Shown: positions 45,914-57,313, numbered from the stretch's first letter. The stretch: DNA of 64,000 bases from Rhodoferax sp. (GCA_030645355.1 JAUSNJ010000143.1:1-64000); one strand, 5' to 3'. Numbers and translations are program-made. The notes: generated from the sequence alone by a model not told the origin.

Positions 45914-47689
45914 CTAAAAGGTCTCCCAATCGTCATCAGACCCAGCGGATGCCTTGGCCGTTGACGCCTTGGGCGCGGCAGGCGCCTTGACCGGCGGCGC
46001 CAGCGTGGGCTGCTGGCCTCTCAGTGCCGGCTTTCGTGGCGCCGGTGCCAGCTTGGCGGGCCGGGTTGGTGGTGGGGGCGTCTGACGGACCGGTGCGGGA
46101 CGCGCAGCCTGGCGCCGTACAGCCGGGGCCTCATGTTCGGCCGAGAGCTTGAACACGGCCACCACATCGACCAGCTCCTGCGACTGCTGCTTGAGTCCGC
46201 TGGCCGCAGCGGCCATCTGTTCCACCAATGCCGCGTTTTGCTGCGTGGCGTTGTCCATATGGCTCACCGCCTCGCCGACCTGCGCCACGCCGGCGGCTTG
46301 CTCGTTGCTGGAGGCGCTGATCTCGACCATGATGTTGGTCACGCGTTTGATCGAATCGACGACCCTCGTCATGGTCTCGCCGGCCTTGTCCACGAGTGTC
46401 GTGCCCTGCTCAACGCGCTCCACGCTGGCGTTGATCAGCATCTTGATTTCCTTGGCGGCTTCGGCGCTGCGCCCGGCCAGGGACCGCACCTCGCTGGCCA
46501 CCACGGCAAAGCCACGGCCCTGCTCGCCGGCCCGGGCTGCTTCCACGGCGGCATTGAGCGCCAGGATATTGGTCTGGAAGGCAATGCCGTCAATGACGCT
46601 GATGATGTCCGAAATCTTGCGCGAGGACTCGTTGATGCCCTTCATGGTTTGCACCACCTGGTTGACCACTTCGCCGCCCTGGGTGGCCACGACGGATGCA
46701 TCGGCGGCCAACTGGTTGGCGTGCAGTGCTGACTCTGCATTGCCGCGCACGGTGGAGCCCAGCTCTTCCATGCTGGCAGCGGTTTCTTCCAGGGCGCTGG
46801 CCTGCTGTTCGGTGCGGGAGGACAGGTCGTGGTTGCCCTGCGCAATTTCGGCGCTGGCGTTGGCCACCGACTCCGAGCCCCTGCGCACGTTGGAGACCAC
46901 CCCGGCCAGACTGGTTCGCATGTCTTCCATGGCATGCAGCAGCAGCGAGATCTCGTCCTTGCCCTTGGCGTCCAGTGACACCGTCAAGTCTCCCTTGGCA
47001 AACCCCTGCGCTGCCTGAACCGCGAATCCCAAGGGGCGGGTGATGAGACGGGTGATCCACAAGCCCAGGCCGGCGGCCAGGGCGACAGCAATCAGCACCA
47101 CCAGCATCAGACCACCGCGTGCCACGGAGTAGGTGGACTTGGCGCTGTTGTAGGCTTCTTCTGCCCCCTGCTTGTTGAACGTAATCAGGCCATCCAGTGT
47201 CTTGAACAGGGCTCGCAGCGCGGCCTGTGATTCTCCGTTCATGTAGGCGGTCGATGCGATGGCTTCGGCCGGTCCGATATTGGAGAGTTCCAGCAGCTTC
47301 TTTTGCGCGTCGTAGTAGCGGGCCAGGTTCTTTTGGTACTCCGCCCACATCTTTTCTTGTTCAGGGCCGGTCACCATGGCCTTGTATTTCTCGCCGACCT
47401 CGACAATCTTGGCCTTGGCCTTGTTGATGGTGTCTTCCTCTGGCGATTTTTCTTCCCCCAGTACGGCGATGACGTGCTGCATCTCCGCGCGGCGGATGGT
47501 GTTGAGGTGGATCTGCATGTCGCCCACCAGCGACACACTGGGCAACCAGTTGGTGGCCATATCCTCGGTATTGCCATTGATCTTGGCCAGTTCGAACATC
47601 GCAAAGCCGCCGGCCATCGCGGTCGATATCACGAGGATCAGGAACACGGCCCCCAGCTTCACGCTGATTTTGATGTCGGAAAGACTCAT
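45914..47689 (-). CDS. Methyl-accepting chemotaxis protein with C-terminal CheR/CheB tether
   Basis: 591 aa, Tar-like class. TM1 about 9-30, four-helix-bundle ligand domain about 35-190 ([21 protein letters not shown]), TM2 about 193-213, HAMP about 214-268, signalling domain with the hairpin tip [21 protein letters not shown] Pro/Ala-rich linker ends in DWETF, the pentapeptide that docks CheR and CheB in Tar/Tsr-type receptors. GGAG precedes the ATG. No che genes are in view. Confidence 0.92.
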   Translation of the reverse strand: MSLSDIKISVKLGAVFLILVISTAMAGGFAMFELAKINGNTEDMATNWLPSVSLVGDMQIHLNTIRRAEMQHVIAVLGEEKSPEEDTINKAKAKIVEVGEKYKAMVTGPEQEKMWAEYQKNLARYYDAQKKLLELSNIGPAEAIASTAYMNGESQAALRALFKTLDGLITFNKQGAEEAYNSAKSTYSVARGGLMLVVLIAVALAAGLGLWITRLITRPLGFAVQAAQGFAKGDLTVSLDAKGKDEISLLLHAMEDMRTSLAGVVSNVRRGSESVANASAEIAQGNHDLSSRTEQQASALEETAASMEELGSTVRGNAESALHANQLAADASVVATQGGEVVNQVVQTMKGINESSRKISDIISVIDGIAFQTNILALNAAVEAARAGEQGRGFAVVASEVRSLAGRSAEAAKEIKMLINASVERVEQGTTLVDKAGETMTRVVDSIKRVTNIMVEISASSNEQAAGVAQVGEAVSHMDNATQQNAALVEQMAAAASGLKQQSQELVDVVAVFKLSAEHEAPAVRRQAARPAPVRQTPPPPTRPAKLAPAPRKPALRGQQPTLAPPVKAPAAPKASTAKASAGSDDDWETF

Positions 47690-47856
47690 TTTTTCTCCAC
47701 AAAGTCACTGGATGGACTGCCACCTGGGCATCCATTGCATAAGTGCCCATCTTGCATGGTTTTTCGCCACCCGGTAGGTGGTTGTTTCCCTAATGTGTCA
47801 GCTAGCGTAAGATTTCTGGCACCTGCGCGACACTTGTGCACCATCCAAGGAAACCC

Positions 47857-48414
47857 ATGACTGCTGCCACCCCCCCCAACACCCTGCAAACCATCACCCT
47901 CGGCGGGGGCTGCTTCTGGTGCACGGAGGCGGTCTATGTGCAGGTCAAAGGGGTGGTCGATGTGGAATCCGGCTACAGCAATGGCCATGTGCAGCATCCC
48001 AGCTATGAGGACGTATGCACGGGCACCACCGGCCACAACGAAGTGGTCAAGCTGATGTTTGATCCGGCGCAGATCAGCACGCGCGAGGTGCTGGAGATTT
48101 TCTTCGTCATCCACGACCCCACCACGCTGAACCGCCAGGGCAATGACAGTGGCACGCAGTACCGCAGCGGCATTTACTACTCCACGCCCGAACAACAGGC
48201 CGAAGCCCAGGCGGTAATGGCCGAGATGGCGGCCAGCGGCGTCTACAGCCGCCCCCTGGTGACCGAGGTGCTGCCGCTGGCCAACTACTGGCCGGCCGAG
48301 GACTACCACCAGGACTTCTTTGCGCGCAACCCGCACCAGGGCTATTGCATGGCGGTGGCGGCACCCAAGGTGGCGAAGTTTCGCAAGACCTTTGCGCGGT
48401 TGCAAAAAGCCTGA
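47857..48414 (+). CDS. msrA: Peptide-methionine (S)-S-oxide reductase MsrA
   Basis: 185 aa. Reduces methionine-S-sulfoxide in proteins. TLGGGCFWCTEAVY has the catalytic Cys; GYSNGHVQHPSYEDVCTGTTGHNEVV and DPTTLNRQGNDSGTQYRS are MsrA motifs. ATG at 47857 follows AAGG; the frame extends to a GTG at 47836. Divergent from the chemoreceptor. Confidence 0.94.
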   Translation: MTAATPPNTLQTITLGGGCFWCTEAVYVQVKGVVDVESGYSNGHVQHPSYEDVCTGTTGHNEVVKLMFDPAQISTREVLEIFFVIHDPTTLNRQGNDSGTQYRSGIYYSTPEQQAEAQAVMAEMAASGVYSRPLVTEVLPLANYWPAEDYHQDFFARNPHQGYCMAVAAPKVAKFRKTFARLQKA

Positions 48415-48558
48415 CCTGCATCAACTTTTTCGTGCTCAGGCGCCGCGCCCCGCACCACAAATGCGGGCCGCGAAGTTAAGATGGATTCGTAATTGCCCCG
48501 CACAAGCGCCTGCCGCTGTGGCACACGCTGTCTGCTGGATCGCCACCGAAAGACTGTC

Positions 48559-50613
48559 ATGAGCAAAACCCCTAGTACTTCCATTCGTACCGTGGCCCTG
48601 GTCGGCCACGGAGCAGCCGGCAAGACCACGCTGGCGGAAAGCCTGCTGGCGGCCACGGGCGCCATCACCAGCCGGGGTACCGTGGAAAAGGGCAACACCA
48701 CCTGCGACTTTGACCCCCTGGAAAAGGAGTTCGGCCATTCGCTACAGACCGCGTTGGCCACGCTGCAGTGGGGCGGTGCACAGATTCACCTGATCGACAC
48801 CCCGGGCTACCCCGACTTCGCCGGGCAGGCCATTGCCGCGCTGGCGGGCGTGGACACGGCGCTGGTGGTCATCAATGCGCAAACCGGCATCGAGCTGGCC
48901 ACCGAACGCATGTTCAACCTGGCTGGCGAGCGCGGACTGTGCCGCATGATCGTCATCAACAAGATCGATGCCGACAACGTGGATCTGCAGGCCCTGGTCA
49001 ACCAGATTCGCGAGCGATTTGGCAAGCAGTGCCTGTTGCTGGATGTGCCCGCCCACCATGGGCAGGATGTGGTCGAGCTGCTGGGCCACACCGATGGCGA
49101 CAGCGACTTTGCGTCGGTCGCCGCTGCGCACCGCGCCCTGATCGACCAGATCATTGAAGAAGACGACACCCTGATGGCGCGTTACCTGGAGGACGGCGTG
49201 GACCCCAGCCCGTCCGAGCTGCATGCACCGTTTGAAGCGGCGCTGCGTGCCGGGCACCTGATTCCCATCCTGTTTGTGTCGGCCAAGACCGGCGCGGGCG
49301 TGCCGCAGTTGCTGGACGCGCTGGCCCAGCTGGCGCCCAATCCGGCCGAAGGCAACCCGCCCCCGTTTTACCGCGGCGAGCCCGGCGCACAGCCCCAGGC
49401 CTTTGCGGCGCAACCGGATGACGCGCTGCATGTGCTGGCCCATGTGTTCAAGGTGGTGATGGACCCATTCATCGGCAAGATGGGGGTGTTTCGCGTGCAC
49501 CAGGGCACCGTCGCCAAAGACGCGCAGCTGTTCGTTGGTTCGGGCAAGCGGCCGTTCAAGGTGGCGCATCTGTACCGCCTGCAGGGCAAGGACTATATCG
49601 AAGTACCCAGCCTGGGGCCGGGCGATATCGGGGCTGTGGCCAAGGTGGAGGAAATCGAGTTTGACTGCGTGTTGCACGACTCGCACGATGAAGACCACAT
49701 CCATTTGAAGCCACTGCAGTTTCCGCTGCCCATGCAGGGCCTGGCGGTGCAAACCAAACGCAAGAGCGACGAGCACCGCCTGTTTGAAATCCTGCACAAG
49801 CTCGAACTCGAAGACCCTTGCTTCAAGGTCGAGCGCCACCCCCACACCAACGAGACGGTGATCCGTGGCCTGGGCGACATGCACCTGCGCACCAAGCTGG
49901 CCCGCATGCAACAGCAGTTCAAGATGGAGCTGGACACCAGCCCGCCGCGCATTGCCTACCGTGAAACCATTACCCAGCCATCCGAGGGGCACTGCCGCCA
50001 CAAGAAGCAAAGCGGCGGGGCCGGCCAGTTTGGCGAGGTGATGCTGCGCATAGAGCCGCTGGATCGCGGTGCGGGCTTTGAGTTTGTCGACGTGGTCAAG
50101 GGCGGCGCCATTCCCGGGGTCTTCATGGCCGCCGTGGAAAAAGGCGTGCGCCAGGCCTTGACCGATGGTGTCGTGGCGGGCTACCCGGTGCACGACCTGC
50201 GGGTCACCGTGTATGACGGCAAGACCCATGCGGTCGACGGCAAGGACATTGCGTTCACGCTGGCCGGGCGCAAGGCCACGGTGGAGGCGGTGCGCAAGGC
50301 ACACCCGATCGTGCTGGAGCCCATGGTCAACATCGAGGTGCTGGCGCCAGAGGCCTCCATTGGCGACCTGACCGGTGACCTGTCCAGCAAGCGCGGCCAT
50401 GTCACCGGCACGCAGCCGCGGCCCGCGGCCACGGCGGCCATCAACGGCCAGATTCCGCTGGCCGAGCTGGACGACTACCAGGGCCGGCTGAAGTCGCTGA
50501 CGGCGGGGCAGGGCAGTTACAGCATCGAGTTCTCCCATTACGCCCAGGTGCCCAGCCAGACCCAGACACAACTGATGGCCGCACACAAGGCGGTCAATCT
50601 TGACGATGAGTAG
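48559..50613 (+). CDS. EF-G-like translational GTPase (EF-G type 2)
   Basis: 684 aa, all five EF-G domains. G1 GHGAAGKT, G3 DTPGYPDF and G4 NKID are present. The G1 (A-A in place of V/I-D-A/H) and the lack of an FGHVDFG-type switch set it in the second EF-G-like group rather than canonical FusA. The C-terminus has the domain IV/V stretch KKQSGGAGQFGEV and SKRGHVTGTQPR. Role of this paralogue is not established. The 144 bp after msrA holds no other feature. Confidence 0.88.
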   Translation: MSKTPSTSIRTVALVGHGAAGKTTLAESLLAATGAITSRGTVEKGNTTCDFDPLEKEFGHSLQTALATLQWGGAQIHLIDTPGYPDFAGQAIAALAGVDTALVVINAQTGIELATERMFNLAGERGLCRMIVINKIDADNVDLQALVNQIRERFGKQCLLLDVPAHHGQDVVELLGHTDGDSDFASVAAAHRALIDQIIEEDDTLMARYLEDGVDPSPSELHAPFEAALRAGHLIPILFVSAKTGAGVPQLLDALAQLAPNPAEGNPPPFYRGEPGAQPQAFAAQPDDALHVLAHVFKVVMDPFIGKMGVFRVHQGTVAKDAQLFVGSGKRPFKVAHLYRLQGKDYIEVPSLGPGDIGAVAKVEEIEFDCVLHDSHDEDHIHLKPLQFPLPMQGLAVQTKRKSDEHRLFEILHKLELEDPCFKVERHPHTNETVIRGLGDMHLRTKLARMQQQFKMELDTSPPRIAYRETITQPSEGHCRHKKQSGGAGQFGEVMLRIEPLDRGAGFEFVDVVKGGAIPGVFMAAVEKGVRQALTDGVVAGYPVHDLRVTVYDGKTHAVDGKDIAFTLAGRKATVEAVRKAHPIVLEPMVNIEVLAPEASIGDLTGDLSSKRGHVTGTQPRPAATAAINGQIPLAELDDYQGRLKSLTAGQGSYSIEFSHYAQVPSQTQTQLMAAHKAVNLDDE

Positions 50614-50677
50614 ATGCTATTGATTTGAGAGCCACCCAGGCCTATTTTGCGGGGGGCTATGCGAGAATCGGCTGCAT

Positions 50678-52864
50678 ATGAAAGCTGCGTTCAAGGCCAA
50701 TTCTCTTGCCGTGGGGGTGCTCCTGTTGTGCACCGCCATGGGCAGTGCAGCCATGGGTCTGGGACGTGCGCAGGGTGCGGTGTTTGTAGGCCAGCCCCTG
50801 GATGTGCGTGTGCAGCTGCTGCTGGATGCCAGTGAAGATATCCAGTCGGTGTGCATGGGGGCCGAGGTCTTCTATGGCGAAACTCCGCTGGATGCGGCCC
50901 GGGTCAGCGTGGCGGTGGAACCCGCGGCACCTGGCTCGCCCAGGGGCGCGACGGTCAGGGTAACGGCATCGACTCTGATTGACGAGCCCATCGTCACCAT
51001 CAACCTGCGCGCCGGATGCGCCCAGAAGTCTTCCAAGCGCTACACCCTGTTTCCCGAGGTGTCGACCCATGTGGTGGAACCCGTGGTGGCACCACTAGCG
51101 GCCCGACGTGCCGGCTCCGCGGTCGACTTGCCCGTGGTGGCCGCTGCCGGTGCCAAGCCGCAGCCTGCGCCAGCAACCCCGGCCCCGGCCCCGGCGCCGG
51201 ATGGTCTGGCTGTGGCGGCCCCCAAGAAACCACGGCGCGCAGCGGTGTCTGAATCGGCAGTGGCCAAGGCTGCACCACCCGCGCAGGTGTCTGCTCCAGC
51301 GGCTGCGCCCGTTGCCCCTGTGGCGCGTGCCAAGCCGGCCAAGGCGGCAGGCAAGTCCCGTTTGAAGCTCGACCCGCTGGATCTGCTGGTCGAGGTCGAC
51401 CCGGTCTTGCGCGCGACCACTGAGCTGCTGGCCCTGCCCCAGGAAAATCCCGAAAAGCGGGCCGAGGCGGCCGCGCAGTGGGCCGCGCTGAACGCCACCC
51501 CCGAAACCATGCTGCGTGACGCCGCCCAGGCCCAGAGCATGGAGAAAGACCTGAAGTCCTTGTACGCGGTCACCGCAGAAAACCAGAAGGGTCTGATGGA
51601 GCTGGTGGCCAAGGTGCAGCGCGCCGAGTCGGAGCGCTATGCCAATGGACTGGTCTACACGCTGATGGCGCTGTGCCTGGCGAGTATGCTGGGGCTGGCG
51701 TGGGCATGGCGACGCTCCCGCGTGGCGCAGGTTCCGAGCTGGCAGCGGGGCTGGGACGCCGGTGACAGCTTGCTGTCCGACCAGATGCGCGATCCGGAGC
51801 GTGCGCCCGTGTCGGTCGCTCCCGCGCCCGCGCCTTCCCCGACACCGGCAGCGGTAGCGGTAGCGGTAGCGGAACAGGAGCCGGAGCCAAAGCGCACGCC
51901 GGATGTCGCGCCCGACCTGGCTTTGGCGGGGTCAATTGCAGACCTGGCCGAGTTGGACTTTGATCTGGATTTGATGGAGGCACCATCGGTCCCAGCGGCG
52001 CTGGCCTCCGCCCATCGGCCACCAGCCAACGCCAGCTCACGCTCCCCGGCGCGTGATTTCTCGGACAGCCGTTCGGGCGGTCTGCGCTCTGTCGATTCGG
52101 CAGACCTGCTCGATGTGCGCCAGCAAGCCGAGTTCTTCGTGTCACTGGGCGAACACCAGAAGGCCATTGACTTGCTGACCACGCGCATTGCGCAGTGTGG
52201 CGAGTCCAGCCCGTTGGTGTGCCTGGATTTGCTGAAGATTTACCACGCGCTGGGGCGTGAGTCCGAATTTGAGTTCATGCGCACCGAGTTCAATGCCTGG
52301 TTCACGGGCCATGTGCCGCCGTTCGCGGACTTTGGCCAGGAGGGCCATTCGCTGGAGCACTACCCGCAGATCCTGAAGCAGATCGTTGGCATGTGGCCGG
52401 ACGCCAGTGTTCTGGAATACATCGAAAGCTGCATCTACCACCACGCCACGGATACCGATGGCCCGACCTTCGACCTGCAGGCCTACCGCGATCTGTTGCT
52501 GCTGCACGCTGTCGCCAAACGCATCGTGCGGGGCCCTGACAGCGGCGGTGATAGCAGCGCTGCCGAGTTGATGCGCATCCCGGCGCAGGCCCCTGCACCG
52601 CTTCCGGGCGAGGACGCGCATCCTGTCGTGGGCAGCGCCATCGTGCACCGCGCTGGCGCGGAACACCGCGGTGCCTGGAAACGCAGTCCAACAGCCGATA
52701 CAAACGACGATCCCGAGCTGGAGCTGGAAACGCGTGGCACACCACTGGGCGCCATGAAGGTGCCACCGGTTGTTGCGCCACCACCCGAGGATCTAACCCT
52801 GGCGCGAAAGCCCGAACCGGGCCGGGGACCCGAGACCGATTTCGATTTCCTGAGCCTGCGCTGA
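50678..52864 (+). CDS. FimV-like inner-membrane protein
   Basis: 728 aa. Signal-like N-terminus (LAVGVLLLCTAMGSAAMGLG), a FimV-type periplasmic start (GLGRAQGAVFVGQPLDVRVQ), an Ala/Pro-rich linker, one membrane helix about 325-345, an acidic/proline cytoplasmic part, and a TPR-like C-domain (DVRQQAEFFVSLGEHQKAID). FimV scaffolds type IV pilus and polarity systems; whether this one does is inference. No LysM motif is recognised. Convergent with another FimV-like gene. Confidence 0.72.
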   Translation: MKAAFKANSLAVGVLLLCTAMGSAAMGLGRAQGAVFVGQPLDVRVQLLLDASEDIQSVCMGAEVFYGETPLDAARVSVAVEPAAPGSPRGATVRVTASTLIDEPIVTINLRAGCAQKSSKRYTLFPEVSTHVVEPVVAPLAARRAGSAVDLPVVAAAGAKPQPAPATPAPAPAPDGLAVAAPKKPRRAAVSESAVAKAAPPAQVSAPAAAPVAPVARAKPAKAAGKSRLKLDPLDLLVEVDPVLRATTELLALPQENPEKRAEAAAQWAALNATPETMLRDAAQAQSMEKDLKSLYAVTAENQKGLMELVAKVQRAESERYANGLVYTLMALCLASMLGLAWAWRRSRVAQVPSWQRGWDAGDSLLSDQMRDPERAPVSVAPAPAPSPTPAAVAVAVAEQEPEPKRTPDVAPDLALAGSIADLAELDFDLDLMEAPSVPAALASAHRPPANASSRSPARDFSDSRSGGLRSVDSADLLDVRQQAEFFVSLGEHQKAIDLLTTRIAQCGESSPLVCLDLLKIYHALGRESEFEFMRTEFNAWFTGHVPPFADFGQEGHSLEHYPQILKQIVGMWPDASVLEYIESCIYHHATDTDGPTFDLQAYRDLLLLHAVAKRIVRGPDSGGDSSAAELMRIPAQAPAPLPGEDAHPVVGSAIVHRAGAEHRGAWKRSPTADTNDDPELELETRGTPLGAMKVPPVVAPPPEDLTLARKPEPGRGPETDFDFLSLR

Positions 52865-52885
52865 CCCCGTCTGGGCGCCGCTGGC

Positions 52886-53971
52886 TTAGCGCAAGTCGTC
52901 CCAGCGGACCGACTCGGGCCCCATTTCTGACTCCACTTCGCTGAGCCGCTCGAGCAGGGCACGCGCCTCGGACTGCAGAGCGGGATCGTCCGACTGCAGG
53001 ACCTCGTAGGCCAGGTCACGCGCCTCGTTGAGCTGTTCCAGTTCTTCAGACACCTGGGCCAGGGCCAGCGTGGTGGCGTAGTCGGGCGCCACTGCTGCGT
53101 TGAATGCGGGTTCGGGTTCGGCCTCGGCCTCATCGATATTGATATCCAGCTCGGTCGACACGGGCGGGCTGTCTGCCAGCGGTTCAGGCTCGGGTTCATG
53201 CATGGGTTCTGGCTCCGCCGGGTCGTCCGGGAGTGTGAAGTGGATATCGATGTCGAACGAAGGGGCGGCGTCACGGTAGGAGGCTTCTCCGGGCATGCTC
53301 CACGGATCGGGTGCTGCAGGGTGCGCGTCGGCTGGCACGTCAACAGCAACCTCCTCGATCGCCGGCTCCTGCTCGTCGCGCAACAGGAAGCGTGCCTCCC
53401 GCTTCTCGGCCAGGGATTTGCGCACCCGCATCACCTCCGTGGCAGCGGCCTCGGAGTCAAAACCCATGGCGGGTTCCGGCTTTGCGAACGGGCTGGCGGG
53501 GATGGCCGTGGGCGCAAGTGCTGGCTGGGGGCTTTCCTGGGCAGGCGGTGGTGCCCTGCGGGACTGTTCCGCGGGCCGGGTGGACCGCTGCTGCTGCCCA
53601 TAGGCACTGTCGTCCGGCAGTTCGGAAATTTTCGTGTGCCCCGCGTCCAGCGGCTGGTTTGGGGGGCGGCGCCACAGAAACCACCAGACCAGGGCCAGCG
53701 CCACTGCCAGCACCGACGCCACGACCAGACCCGTGCCGCCCATTACGGGTACGTCGGGCACCCCGGACACGATAGCCGACACGGGATCAACCGGTTCTTG
53801 CGCCTGCAGTTTTTTCAGGGACGCCTGGGTGGACTGCGCCTGCTGCTGCAGGGCCTTGACCTCGGCCTGCATGCGGTCGTACGGGCTGGCACCAGCCGCA
53901 GACTCGGTCTGTGGCTGGGTCGCGGGTTCCGGCTGTGAAGGAGAAGTGGGCAAGATAGGTTCACCGGGCAC
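52886..53971 (-). CDS. FimV C-terminal-domain-like membrane protein
   Basis: 361 aa from a GTG start. Coiled coil about 32-60 (MQAEVKALQQQAQSTQASL), a membrane helix about 78-98 followed by WRR, a long Pro/Glu/Ala-rich acidic region, and a terminal motif (LALAQVSEELEQLNEARDLA, then LQSDDPALQSEARALLERL) like the FimV C-terminal repeat. No signal peptide, so the N-terminal coiled coil may be periplasmic. Function unknown; its tail-to-tail position with the larger FimV-like gene suggests a related complex. Confidence 0.62.
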   Translation of the reverse strand: MPGEPILPTSPSQPEPATQPQTESAAGASPYDRMQAEVKALQQQAQSTQASLKKLQAQEPVDPVSAIVSGVPDVPVMGGTGLVVASVLAVALALVWWFLWRRPPNQPLDAGHTKISELPDDSAYGQQQRSTRPAEQSRRAPPPAQESPQPALAPTAIPASPFAKPEPAMGFDSEAAATEVMRVRKSLAEKREARFLLRDEQEPAIEEVAVDVPADAHPAAPDPWSMPGEASYRDAAPSFDIDIHFTLPDDPAEPEPMHEPEPEPLADSPPVSTELDINIDEAEAEPEPAFNAAVAPDYATTLALAQVSEELEQLNEARDLAYEVLQSDDPALQSEARALLERLSEVESEMGPESVRWDDLR

Positions 53972-54057
53972 AGAGTGGGCTGCGGCGAATGATAGTCCAT
54001 TGCCCGGTGCGGACTCTAAAATACAGCGCTCCCTCTCTCCCTCCCAATACCATCCCC

Positions 54058-55110
54058 ATGCCCTCTACCGCCGACATTCGCATTCGCAGCGTGCGCCCGC
54101 TGATTTCGCCCGCCATTCTCGAAGACGAGCTGCCGCTGGACGAGGCCGGTGCGCTCGCCATCCAGCAGGCCCGCCGCGCGGTGGCCCAGGTGATTCTGGG
54201 ACAGGACGACCGGCTGCTGGTGCTGGTGGGGCCGTGTTCGGTGCATGACCCGGTATCGGCGCTGGACTATGCGCGCCGGCTGGCTCCACTGGCGGCACGC
54301 CTGGCCGACGACTTGCTGGTGGTGATGCGCGTGTATTTCGAGAAGCCGCGCACCGTGGTCGGCTGGAAGGGGTTGATCAACGATCCCGCGCTGGACGGCA
54401 GCTTCCAGATCAACCGCGGCCTGCGCCTGGCGCGCAAGCTGATGCTGGACATCACCGCCGAGGGCCTGCCGATTGCCACCGAGTTCCTGGATACCACGCT
54501 GGGCCAGTACTACGCCGACCTGGTGTCGTGGGGCGCGATTGGCGCACGCACGGTGGAGAGCCAGATCCACCGCGAGCTGGCCTCGGGCCTGTCGATGCCG
54601 GTGGGTTTCAAGAACCGTACCGATGGCGACCTGCAGGTGGCGGTGGACGCCATCCTGTCGGCGCAGCATCCGCACTGCTTTCCGTCGCTGACACACGAGG
54701 GGGCACCCGCCGTGCTGACCACCTCCGGCAATCCGCACGGCCACCTGGTGCTGCGTGGGGGCAGTCGCAGTGGGCCGAACTTTGCGGCCGAGCACATCGC
54801 CCAGGCGGCGGCGTTGCTGCAAAAGGCCGGTGCGCCCAATGCCGTGCTGGTGGACTGCAGCCATGCCAACAGTGGCAAGCGCTTCGAGCGCCAGCCCGAG
54901 GTCGCGCACGACGTGGCGGGGCAGATTGCGGGTGGCCAGCGCGCCATCATCGGCGTCATGCTGGAGAGCCACCTGGTGGCCGGTGCGCAAAGCGTGGTGC
55001 CCGGTCAGGTGCTGACCTATGGCCAGAGCATCACCGACGGCTGCCTGGCGTTCGACGACACGGTGCCGGTGCTGGAAGACCTGGCCCAGGCGGTGCGAAG
55101 CCGGCGTTAA
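54058..55110 (+). CDS. 3-deoxy-7-phosphoheptulonate (DAHP) synthase, class I
   Basis: 350 aa, the same length as E. coli AroG. Condenses PEP and erythrose-4-phosphate as the first step of the shikimate pathway. [65 protein letters not shown] and [10 protein letters not shown] (metal/PEP ligands) are present. ATG at 54058 chosen. Which aromatic amino acid inhibits it is not determined. TAA stop shared with the convergent chemoreceptor (TTAA). Confidence 0.94.
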   Translation: MPSTADIRIRSVRPLISPAILEDELPLDEAGALAIQQARRAVAQVILGQDDRLLVLVGPCSVHDPVSALDYARRLAPLAARLADDLLVVMRVYFEKPRTVVGWKGLINDPALDGSFQINRGLRLARKLMLDITAEGLPIATEFLDTTLGQYYADLVSWGAIGARTVESQIHRELASGLSMPVGFKNRTDGDLQVAVDAILSAQHPHCFPSLTHEGAPAVLTTSGNPHGHLVLRGGSRSGPNFAAEHIAQAAALLQKAGAPNAVLVDCSHANSGKRFERQPEVAHDVAGQIAGGQRAIIGVMLESHLVAGAQSVVPGQVLTYGQSITDGCLAFDDTVPVLEDLAQAVRSRR

Positions 55111-57038
55111 TCGCCGAGCCGGAACACCGAGACCGCTTGCGCCAGGCGCTGGGCCTGTTCCTGCAGGCTCGACGCCGCGGCCGCGGATTCCTCCACCAGC
55201 GCGGCGTTTTGCTGGGTCATCTGGTCGAGCTGGTTCACCGCGTTGTTGACCTCGCCAATGCCGTCGGACTGCTCGCTGGCCGCGGAACTGATCTCGCCAA
55301 TGATGTCGCTGACCCGTTGCACGGAATTCACGATTTCATCCATGGTCGTGCCGGCGTTCTGCACCAGCGCGCTACCCGATGTGACCTTGTCGACCGAGGT
55401 ATTGATCAGGGTCTTGATTTCCTTGGCCGCCTCGGCACTGCGCTGGGCCAGGCTGCGCACCTCACTGGCCACCACGGCAAAGCCGCGGCCCTGCTCGCCG
55501 GCGCGGGCGGCTTCCACCGCGGCATTGAGCGCCAGGATGTTGGTCTGAAAGGCGATGCCATCAATGACGCTGATGATGTCGGCAATCTTGCGCGAGCTGT
55601 GGTTGATGTCGTCCATGGTGGTGACCACCTGGCCCACCACCGCGCCACCGCGCGCCGCCACCTCGGCTGCCGATGCGGCCAGCTGGTTGGCCTGTCGGGC
55701 CGAGTCTGCCGACTGCCGCACCGTGGCGGTCAGTTGCTCCATGCTGGAGGCCGTGCGCTGCAGGTTGGTCGCAGTCTGCTCGGTGCGCGTGCTCAGGTCC
55801 ATGTTGCCACTGGCGATTTCGGCACTGGCCGTGCCAATGCTGTCCACCGATTCCCGCACCTGCGACAGCGCCGTCTGGTAGCGCATGCGCATGCCTTCGA
55901 CCTCGCGCACCAGCGCACCGATTTCATCGTTGCGGTCGGACTGGAATGAGTGGGTCAGGTCACCCTCGGCCACGGCCTTGACGACTGTGGTGAGTTCACG
56001 CAGCGGTTGACCCACGGTGCGGCGCACGGCCACAAAGATGGCGGCGGCCAGCAGCACGGTGGCCAGCACCATCAGCCCCCAGATCATGGCCATATTGCTC
56101 CAGTGCCGCCGCGTGGATTCGCTCTGAGAGACCTCGGCAATCACCCAGGCGCTGCCGCTCTTGACCTTGCGCATCAGTGCCCAGCGGTCCGGGGCATCGG
56201 CCTGCAGCAGCGGGGCGGCTCCGTCCACCCGGCCGTCGTCGGCGGCGGCCAGCGCCTCCAGAAACTCCGCAGCCCGGGGTGAAACATCGCTGAGCTTCTT
56301 GCCGCTGGCGTTGGGGTGGACCAGAAACACGGCATCCATCGGCGTGCTGCGCGGATCGATGACATACACACCGCCGGTGTCAAAGAACCTGGCGTTGGCC
56401 ACCTGCTGGTTCAGATCGGCCTGTAGTGGTGTCAGGTCCCGCGCCACCGACAGGATGCCGATGGGCTTGCCCTCGGCGTTTTTCAGCGGCTCGTAGTGGG
56501 CCATATAGGGCTTGCCGAACATCACGTCGCGCCCGGTGTAGGACTTTCCTGCCAGCACCTGTTTGTAGGCCGGATGGGTGCGTTCCAGCACCGAGGCCAG
56601 GTCGCGCTCGCCATCGGGTTTTTTCAGCGACGTGGTGATGCGGACAAAATCGTCGCCCTTCTTGGCAAATATGGTGCCCAGGTTGCCGGTGTTGCCGGTG
56701 AAACTGTCCACATCACCAAAGTTGTTGTTGACCGTGGCGCCATAGCTCTTGATCTCGCCGGTGGCCTCGTCATGCGTCATGGTGGCTTCAAAGGATTGCT
56801 GCAAGGTCTTGGCGGCGCGCTGCACCAGGTCGCGCTGCGTGTCGTCCGTGGCCGCCATGGCATTGGCGATGCTCTGGACCTTGTCGGCCACTGAATCCTG
56901 CACCTGCTGGCGCGCGGTGCGCCCGGCCACCAGACCGATGCCAATGGCCAGCAGCACCAGGATGGCGGCAATGATGCCAATGGACAGTAGGGTCAGCCGG
57001 CGTGCGACCGACTGGGGTGGGGTGGTGGTATTGCGCAT
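55107..57038 (-). CDS. Methyl-accepting chemotaxis protein with Cache sensor
   Basis: 643 aa. TM1 about 14-38, a Cache_3-Cache_2 type periplasmic sensor about 40-315 ([39 protein letters not shown]), TM2 about 320-342, HAMP, signalling domain with [20 protein letters not shown]. Ends FRLGD, without a WETF/WESF tether. AGGAG about 8 nt before ATG at 57038 decides the start. Divergent from an orphan binding-protein gene at 57314. The gap 57039-57313 shows no convincing sigma-28 promoter or other feature. Confidence 0.92.
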   Translation of the reverse strand: MRNTTTPPQSVARRLTLLSIGIIAAILVLLAIGIGLVAGRTARQQVQDSVADKVQSIANAMAATDDTQRDLVQRAAKTLQQSFEATMTHDEATGEIKSYGATVNNNFGDVDSFTGNTGNLGTIFAKKGDDFVRITTSLKKPDGERDLASVLERTHPAYKQVLAGKSYTGRDVMFGKPYMAHYEPLKNAEGKPIGILSVARDLTPLQADLNQQVANARFFDTGGVYVIDPRSTPMDAVFLVHPNASGKKLSDVSPRAAEFLEALAAADDGRVDGAAPLLQADAPDRWALMRKVKSGSAWVIAEVSQSESTRRHWSNMAMIWGLMVLATVLLAAAIFVAVRRTVGQPLRELTTVVKAVAEGDLTHSFQSDRNDEIGALVREVEGMRMRYQTALSQVRESVDSIGTASAEIASGNMDLSTRTEQTATNLQRTASSMEQLTATVRQSADSARQANQLAASAAEVAARGGAVVGQVVTTMDDINHSSRKIADIISVIDGIAFQTNILALNAAVEAARAGEQGRGFAVVASEVRSLAQRSAEAAKEIKTLINTSVDKVTSGSALVQNAGTTMDEIVNSVQRVSDIIGEISSAASEQSDGIGEVNNAVNQLDQMTQQNAALVEESAAAASSLQEQAQRLAQAVSVFRLGD

Positions 57039-57313
57039 GGGCAAAGCTCCTGGTCAACGACGGTTCTTGTTGTGTGCCCGGTCAACGCCGGCAATGCACC
57101 ACTATTGCCTTTCACGCTGGCCCCGTCAAGGGCCGATAGCGGCCCTGAAGATCAGGCACACGGCGCGTTTTCAGAAGGAAAAGCCCCGCGGCGGCGGCTT
57201 TGACGGCCTAGGGAATGTACCCACAAAAAAGTCGTTCAAATGTCATTCGACGGACATTTTGCATTCCATGTGAGGCGTAGCATCTGCGTCTTTCTCTTGG
57301 CCCCGGAGACCGC

